From NCBI RefSeq assembly GCF_905207935.1, contig NZ_CAJLNI010000028.1, forward strand, positions 1-17,520: 17,520 bases of DNA. Direction: 5' to 3'. Below are positions 13,385 to 17,520 of the stretch, piece after piece (the first letter of the stretch is position 1; every line of letters starts with the position of its first letter). Under the pieces are notes generated by a model. The model ran no database searches. It worked only from the letters and a program-made list of their open reading frames with translations, and was not told the DNA's origin. Made by a program: the position numbers and the translations under genes. The stretch is from an uncultured Haemophilus sp. Its GTDB lineage: Bacteria; Pseudomonadota; Gammaproteobacteria; Enterobacterales; Pasteurellaceae.

Positions 13385-14926
13385 ATGTTAATTGGTGTAC
13401 CTAGAGAACTGCTTGATAGCGAAAATCGTGTGGCGGCGACGCCAAAAACGGTTCAGCAGATCTTAAAACTGGGCTTTGATGTCATCGTAGAACACGATGC
13501 GGGATTCAAAGCAAGTTTTGAAGACCAAGCATTTATCGACGCCGGCGCAAAAATTGGCTCAAGTTCAGAAGTGTGGCATTCGGATGTGATTTTTAAAGTG
13601 AATCCACCAACGGATGCAGAAATTGATCAAATGAAGGAAGGTGCAACACTTGTGAGCTTCATTTGGCGCGCACAAAATCCGGATTTAATGAAAAAACTCA
13701 CGTCGAAAAAAATTAATGTATTAGCGATGGATTCTGTGCCACGTATTTCCCGTGCGCAAGCGCTTGATGCATTAAGCTCTATGGCGAATATTTCTGGTTA
13801 TCGAGCAGTGATTGAAGCCGCTCATGAATTTGGTAGTTTCTTCACTGGGCAAATTACTGCAGCAGGTAAAGTACCACCAGCAAAAGTGTTAGTCATTGGT
13901 GCGGGTGTTGCAGGTCTTGCCGCGATTGGTGCAGCCAATAGCCTTGGTGCGATTGTACGTGCTTTTGACTCTCGTCCTGAAGTAAAAGAACAAGTACAAA
14001 GTATGGGCGCGTCTTTCTTAGAAATTGATTTCAAAGAAGAAGGCGGTAGCGGCGATGGTTATGCGAAAGTGATGTCAGAAGAATTTAACCGTCGTGCGAT
14101 GGAGCTTTATGCGGAACAAGCGAAAGAAGTGGATATCATTATTACCACTGCAGCGATTCCAGGTAAACCAGCCCCTCGCTTGATCACGAAAGAAATGGTT
14201 GATTCCATGAAACCAGGTTCTGTGGTGGTGGATTTAGCGGCTGCAACAGGTGGTAACTGTGCTTACACTGAAGCTGGTAAAGTCGTAACCACTGAAAACC
14301 AAGTGAAAATCATTGGTTACACCGATTTCCCAAGTCGTTTACCAACACAATCTTCCCAACTTTACGGTACAAACTTAGTTAATTTATTAAAACTACTTTG
14401 TAAAGAAAAAGACGGCAAGATCAATATCGATTTTGACGATGTGGTATTACGTGGTGTGACTGTGGTACGTGATGGAGAAGAAATTCCACCAGCACAAATC
14501 CAAGTGTCAGCACAACCAAAACAAGAAGCCAAAGCAGCACAAAGTGCGGTTAAAAAAGAGGAAGAAAAACCGGCAGATCCTCGTATTAAATACGGTGCGA
14601 TGGCGGGTGTGGGCGTGTTATTCCTCTGGCTTGCGTCTGTGGCGCCAGCGGCATTCCTTTCTCACTTCACCGTATTCGTATTGGCTTGTGTAGTCGGTTA
14701 CTACGTGGTTTGGAACGTCAGCCACGCTTTACACACCCCACTTATGGCGGTAACCAATGCGATTTCAGGTATCATCATTGTGGGTGCATTACTGCAAATT
14801 AGACAACCAACAGGCAACTTCTTTATTGATGCATTAGCCTTTGTGGCAATCTTGGTGGCAAGCATCAACATCTTTGGTGGTTTCCGTGTAACCCAACGTA
14901 TGTTGGCGATGTTTAGAAAAGGTTAA
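13385..14926 (+). CDS. pntA: NAD(P) transhydrogenase, alpha subunit
   Basis: The 513-residue alpha subunit of the proton-translocating transhydrogenase works with PntB to make NADPH from NADH and NADP+ using the proton gradient. Domain I (about 1-380) binds NAD(H); the Rossmann motif GAGVAG is at 172-177, with RAFDSRPEV following, and the segment DSVPRISRAQALDALSS is typical. A charged Lys/Glu linker (about 375-403) leads to four predicted transmembrane helices (about 405-495). E. coli PntA has 510 residues. GAGGGA precedes the ATG. The linker contains an uptake signal encoding Ser-Ala-Val, tolerated where sequence matters least. It is the first gene of pntAB, 10 bases before pntB. Confidence 0.98.
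   Translation: MLIGVPRELLDSENRVAATPKTVQQILKLGFDVIVEHDAGFKASFEDQAFIDAGAKIGSSSEVWHSDVIFKVNPPTDAEIDQMKEGATLVSFIWRAQNPDLMKKLTSKKINVLAMDSVPRISRAQALDALSSMANISGYRAVIEAAHEFGSFFTGQITAAGKVPPAKVLVIGAGVAGLAAIGAANSLGAIVRAFDSRPEVKEQVQSMGASFLEIDFKEEGGSGDGYAKVMSEEFNRRAMELYAEQAKEVDIIITTAAIPGKPAPRLITKEMVDSMKPGSVVVDLAAATGGNCAYTEAGKVVTTENQVKIIGYTDFPSRLPTQSSQLYGTNLVNLLKLLCKEKDGKINIDFDDVVLRGVTVVRDGEEIPPAQIQVSAQPKQEAKAAQSAVKKEEEKPADPRIKYGAMAGVGVLFLWLASVAPAAFLSHFTVFVLACVVGYYVVWNVSHALHTPLMAVTNAISGIIIVGALLQIRQPTGNFFIDALAFVAILVASINIFGGFRVTQRMLAMFRKG
14542..14550 (+). repeat. DNA uptake signal sequence inside pntA
   Basis: A perfect AAGTGCGGT encoding Ser-Ala-Val in the flexible linker between domain I and the membrane helices. 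Confidence 0.85.
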
Positions 14927-14936
14927 GGAGAAGACG

Positions 14937-16316
14937 ATGTCTGAAGGTTTAGTACAAGCAGCCTATATTATCGCTGCATTACTTTTCATTATGAGCTTAG
15001 CCGGTCTTTCTAAACATGAAACGGCAAAAGCCGGTTGTTGGTATGGTATTGTCGGTATGACAATTGCCCTTGTTGCAACCATTTTCGGCCCGCAATCTGA
15101 AGGCACATTATGGATCATCATTGCAATGATCATCGGTGGCGTGATTGGTGTTCAACGTGCATTAAAAGTTGAAATGACTGAAATGCCTGAACTCGTTGCG
15201 ATCCTTCACAGCTTTGTAGGTTTAGCAGCAGTGCTCGTAGGCTTTAACAGTTACGGCTTAACACACGAAACCGATCCTGTGTTAATGAATATCCATAACG
15301 TTGAAGTATTCTTAGGGATCTTCATCGGTGCGGTAACATTCACGGGTTCTATCGTCGCATTCGGTAAATTAAGCGGCAAAATCAATTCAAAAGCGTTAAT
15401 GTTGCCACATCGCCATAAATTAAATTTAGCGGCATTAGTGGTTTCAGCTTTCTTGATGGTGGCATTCTTAAACAACCCAGATAATATCTTCCCAGTGTTA
15501 CTCATGACCGCGATTGCACTTGCATTCGGCTGGCACTTAGTGGCATCTATCGGTGGTGCGGATATGCCGGTTGTGGTTTCAATGCTTAACTCTTATTCTG
15601 GTTGGGCAGCGGCTGCAGCAGGTTTCATGTTGAGCAATGATTTGCTTATCGTTACCGGTGCATTAGTGGGTTCTTCTGGTGCGATTCTTTCTTACATTAT
15701 GTGTAAAGCGATGAACCGCTCATTTATCAGCGTTATTGCGGGTGGTTTTGGTAATGATGTTCAAGTGTCTTCTGATGAAGAACAAGGTGAACACCGTGAA
15801 ACAACTGCAGAAGAAGTGGCTGAATTACTCAAAAATGCAAGCTCTGTAATCATCACGCCAGGATATGGTATGGCGGTAGCACAAGCGCAATATCCAGTAG
15901 CAGAAATTACGGCGAAATTGCGTGAGCGTGGTATTAACGTGCGTTTTGGTATTCACCCTGTTGCAGGTCGTTTACCGGGTCATATGAACGTACTTTTAGC
16001 GGAAGCAAAAGTGCCTTATGACATCGTGCTTGAAATGGATGAAATCAATGACGATTTCGCGGATACCGATGTGGTATTGGTTATCGGTGCAAACGACACC
16101 GTAAACCCTGCTGCAATGGAGGATCCAAACAGCCCAATCGCCGGTATGCCAGTGTTAGAAGTATGGAAAGCACAAAACGTTATCGTATTCAAACGCTCTA
16201 TGGCGGTGGGTTACGCAGGCGTTCAAAACCCATTATTCTTCAAAGAAAACACTCAAATGCTCTTTGGTGATGCAAAAGAACGTGTTGATGACATTCTTAC
16301 TGCATTAAACAAATAG
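14937..16316 (+). CDS. pntB: NAD(P) transhydrogenase, beta subunit
   Basis: The 459-residue inner-membrane subunit carries most of the proton channel and the NADP(H)-binding domain. The first 260 or so residues are strongly hydrophobic, with about nine membrane helices. Domain III (about 290-459) shows the nucleotide-binding motif ITPGYGMAVAQAQYPV near residue 304, GIHPVAGRLPGHMNVLLAEA, and VIGANDTVNPAA near 382. Its length is close to that of E. coli PntB (462). AAGGAG overlaps the pntA stop and precedes the ATG by 7 bases, so translation is probably coupled with pntA. A strong uptake-signal terminator follows. Confidence 0.98.
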   Translation: MSEGLVQAAYIIAALLFIMSLAGLSKHETAKAGCWYGIVGMTIALVATIFGPQSEGTLWIIIAMIIGGVIGVQRALKVEMTEMPELVAILHSFVGLAAVLVGFNSYGLTHETDPVLMNIHNVEVFLGIFIGAVTFTGSIVAFGKLSGKINSKALMLPHRHKLNLAALVVSAFLMVAFLNNPDNIFPVLLMTAIALAFGWHLVASIGGADMPVVVSMLNSYSGWAAAAAGFMLSNDLLIVTGALVGSSGAILSYIMCKAMNRSFISVIAGGFGNDVQVSSDEEQGEHRETTAEEVAELLKNASSVIITPGYGMAVAQAQYPVAEITAKLRERGINVRFGIHPVAGRLPGHMNVLLAEAKVPYDIVLEMDEINDDFADTDVVLVIGANDTVNPAAMEDPNSPIAGMPVLEVWKAQNVIVFKRSMAVGYAGVQNPLFFKENTQMLFGDAKERVDDILTALNK

Positions 16317-16337
16317 CAAAAAACTGAAGTAAAACTG

Positions 16338-16371
16338 ACCGCACTTTGAGAAATTAAAGTGCGGTTTTTTT
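16338..16371 (+). terminator. Uptake-signal hairpin terminator of pntAB
   Basis: ACCGCACTTT (16338-16347) pairs with AAAGTGCGGT (16356-16365) around an 8-nt loop and is followed by a T run (16365-16371). Its right arm is also the left border of the 524-bp tandem duplication. Confidence 0.9.
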
Positions 16372-16418
16372 ATATGTTTTTTAGTGCTTATATGATTAAA
16401 TAACCTAACTTTAAGAAG

Positions 16419-16427
16419 TGATACACT
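16419..16427 (+). promoter_or_regulatory. Extended -10 promoter of the first small lipoprotein gene
   Basis: TG (16419-16420), one base, TACACT (16422-16427), 37 bases before the ATG. Its counterpart in unit 2, exactly 524 bases further on, reads TG-N-TAAACT. The -35 is weak. Confidence 0.45.
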
Positions 16428-16464
16428 AACTTTCTAAAATCAAAATAGGCTAGGAAACGATAAG

Positions 16465-16824
16465 ATGAGATTTACACTACTGCTATTATTATCTCTAACT
16501 TTGTTTGGTTGTTCTTTTGGCGGATTTCAGCCTCCGCCACCACATGATCATTGGCGGTTGCATAATGCAGATGCTTTATTCCCTGAATCAGATCCTGATG
16601 TTTTAACTAAATATGTTGATAGAAAAGAAAAAGATATGAAGGATTGTGGTATGGATTTTGTTACCGGTGAAAGTGATGAGCCGGAGGTGAATCTTTGTTT
16701 AGAGGAAAAAGGCTGGTATTTAAAAGGCGGACCAATCTGCGAAGAAAGAACAATGTGGAATAGACCTATATGTATTCAGTGGCGAAAAAAACATAGCAAA
16801 CCTGATGCTAAGCCTTGGAAGTAA
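16465..16824 (+). CDS. Small lipoprotein of unknown function, copy 1
   Basis: The 119-residue protein has signal sequence MRFTLLLLLSLTLFGC with lipobox LFGC (C16). Ser at +2 predicts an outer-membrane lipoprotein. After a Gly/Pro-rich tether (17-28) comes a compact charged domain with four cysteines, C61, C78, C92 and C103, which could form two disulfides. The motif CLEEKGWY (78-85) resembles the C-x-x-x-KG-W/Y pattern found in many small bacterial lipoproteins. I do not recognise the family and assign no function. AGGAAA lies upstream of the ATG. It shares 99 of 119 residues with copy 2. No terminator separates the two copies, so read-through is likely. Confidence 0.85.
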   Translation: MRFTLLLLLSLTLFGCSFGGFQPPPPHDHWRLHNADALFPESDPDVLTKYVDRKEKDMKDCGMDFVTGESDEPEVNLCLEEKGWYLKGGPICEERTMWNRPICIQWRKKHSKPDAKPWK

Positions 16825-16942
16825 GTATTGGGTATTACAACTTTCATTTATTTCTCGATTTTTCTTTTCATAAAATATTAAAGTGCGGTTTTCTTTATGT
16901 TTCTTTAGAGCTTATATGATTAAATAGCCGAATTCTAATAAG

Positions 16943-16951
16943 TGATAAACT
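16943..16951 (+). promoter_or_regulatory. Extended -10 promoter of the second small lipoprotein gene
   Basis: TG (16943-16944), one base, TAAACT (16946-16951), 37 bases before the ATG. This version is one base closer to the TATAAT consensus than that of copy 1. Confidence 0.45.
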
Positions 16952-16988
16952 AACTTCCCAAAATCAAAATAGGCGAAGGAGCTATAAA

Positions 16989-17348
16989 ATGAGATTTATA
17001 TTACTACTATTATTACCTCTAACTTTGTTTGGTTGTTCTTTTGGCGGATTTAAGCCAGCACCACAATATTATCATTGGCGTTTGCGTAATGCAGATGCAT
17101 TATTCCCTGAATCAGATCCTAATGTTTTAACTAAATATGTTGATAGAAAAGAAAAAGATATGAAGAATTGCGGTATGGATTTTGTGATAGGGGAAAGTGT
17201 TAATCCAGAAGTGAATCTTTGTTTAGAGAAAAAAGGTTGGTATTTAGAAGGCGGTCCAGTTTGTGAAGAAAGACTAATGTGGGATAGTCCAATATGTACC
17301 CAATGGCGAAAAAAACACAGCAAACCTGATGCAAAACCTTGGAAGTAA
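16989..17348 (+). CDS. Small lipoprotein of unknown function, copy 2
   Basis: This 119-residue paralogue of the preceding gene has the same length, lipobox LFGC (C16) and four cysteines (61, 78, 92, 103). I count 20 substitutions, concentrated in the tether just after the lipidation site (22-28) and in 71-72 and 96-104. Residues 105-119 (WRKKHSKPDAKPWK region) are unchanged. It keeps a clear AAGGAG ribosome site and its own -10 element. Preservation of the frame and of all cysteines argues that both copies are functional. The role is unknown. A bidirectional hairpin at 17403-17432 ends the unit. Confidence 0.85.
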   Translation: MRFILLLLLPLTLFGCSFGGFKPAPQYYHWRLRNADALFPESDPNVLTKYVDRKEKDMKNCGMDFVIGESVNPEVNLCLEKKGWYLEGGPVCEERLMWDSPICTQWRKKHSKPDAKPWK

Positions 17349-17402
17349 GTACAGGGTATTACAACTTTCGTTTATTTCTCGATTTTTCTTTCCATTAAAT
17401 AT

Positions 17403-17435
17403 AAAAGTGCGGTCAATTTTAACCGCACTTTTTTA
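17403..17435. terminator. Bidirectional uptake-signal terminator
   Basis: AAAAGTGCGGT (17403-17413) and ACCGCACTTTT (17422-17432) pair perfectly around an 8-nt loop, with T-rich sequence on both strands. It lies between the second lipoprotein gene and a convergent minus-strand gene. Confidence 0.88.
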
Positions 17436-17437
17436 CA

Positions 17438-17520
17438 TTAACGTTGAATCAAATAGCGTAATTTGGTGCCATCTTGTTCTACGCTTAATAGTGTGTAACC
17501 GTGGTTTTTAGTATCAACAG
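17438..17520 (-). CDS. 3' end of an unidentified gene (partial)
   Basis: On the minus strand a frame enters from the window edge and stops at TAA (complement of 17438-17440). It encodes a tail including HGYTLLSVEQDGTKLRYL and ends in IQR. The beta-strand-like alternation and the position just 5 bases past a bidirectional terminator suggest a real C-terminus. Only about 26 codons are visible and I do not recognise the family. Confidence 0.6.
   Translation of the reverse strand, partial: VDTKNHGYTLLSVEQDGTKLRYLIQR

Larger units (their letters stand above)
16357..16880 (+). repeat. Tandem duplication, unit 1 (524 bp)
   Basis: The unit starts at an uptake signal (16357-16365) and ends just before the next (16881-16889). 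It contains a promoter-like element, a lipoprotein gene and its downstream sequence, all repeated in the same order in unit 2 at an offset of exactly 524 bp. Confidence 0.9.
16881..17404 (+). repeat. Tandem duplication, unit 2 (524 bp)
   Basis: The unit starts at the middle uptake signal (16881-16889) and ends at the third (17405-17413). It corresponds to unit 1 with no net insertion or deletion. Divergence is by substitutions, for example in the tether and the promoter-like element. Confidence 0.9.

Noticed and set aside
14469..14693. 74-codon frame inside pntA
   Set aside because: It is an out-of-frame shadow of the Lys-rich linker and membrane part of pntA, with low-complexity content.
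16357..17413. CRISPR-like or phase-variable repeat
   Set aside because: There are only two 524-bp units, each with a full gene; there are no short repeats with spacers and no simple-sequence tract.
17329..17511. 60-codon frame on the + strand after the second lipoprotein gene
   Set aside because: It overlaps the lipoprotein end, the terminator and the convergent gene tail; unit 1 has no matching frame kept, and there is no ribosome site.

Overview
This window looks like chromosomal DNA from a Pasteurellaceae bacterium of the Haemophilus influenzae/parainfluenzae lineage. The 9-base DNA uptake signal AAGTGCGGT, or its complement, occurs at least 14 times in 17.5 kb. It is often an inverted pair that doubles as a terminator hairpin. 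The DNA is AT-rich and every core protein is close to its gammaproteobacterial relative. The species is an inference; I favour an H. parainfluenzae-like Haemophilus over H. influenzae, because from memory the latter keeps these blocks apart. No tRNA, rRNA, CRISPR array, prophage or insertion sequence was seen.

Layout. 1-423: a possible decayed gene tail with a terminator, then a MetJ-type operator and promoter. 424-1569 (+): a single-domain, MetE-like methionine synthase. 1591-1688: three stacked hairpins between convergent genes. 1692-3218 (-): lysS. 3502-6998 (-): the class Ia ribonucleotide reductase operon nrdA-nrdB, with two NrdR boxes on its promoter and a hairpin between the two genes. 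7275-10628 (-): the envelope/replication cluster lpoA-yraN-diaA-dolP, divergent from rsmI (10698-11546, +), in the same order as in E. coli. 11628-13076 (+): tldD. 13385-16316 (+): pntA-pntB, the membrane transhydrogenase, behind a CRP-like site. 16357-17413: a 524-bp tandem duplication carrying two copies of an unrecognised small lipoprotein gene. 17438-17520 (-): the tail of an unidentified gene.

How the genes work together. Most of the window is housekeeping: methionine synthesis, lysine charging, dNTP supply, peptidoglycan synthase activation, replication timing, outer membrane integrity, 16S rRNA methylation and NADPH supply. Regulation can be read directly at several points: MetJ at the methionine synthase, NrdR at nrdAB, a CRP-like site at pntAB, and a sigma70 plus possible sigmaE promoter at dolP.

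The least ordinary part is the right end. Three uptake signals lie exactly 524 bp apart and bound two paralogous lipoprotein genes, and the middle signal has the hybrid flanks expected of unequal crossing-over between the outer two. The proteins, about 83% identical, carry four conserved cysteines and belong to no family I recognise.
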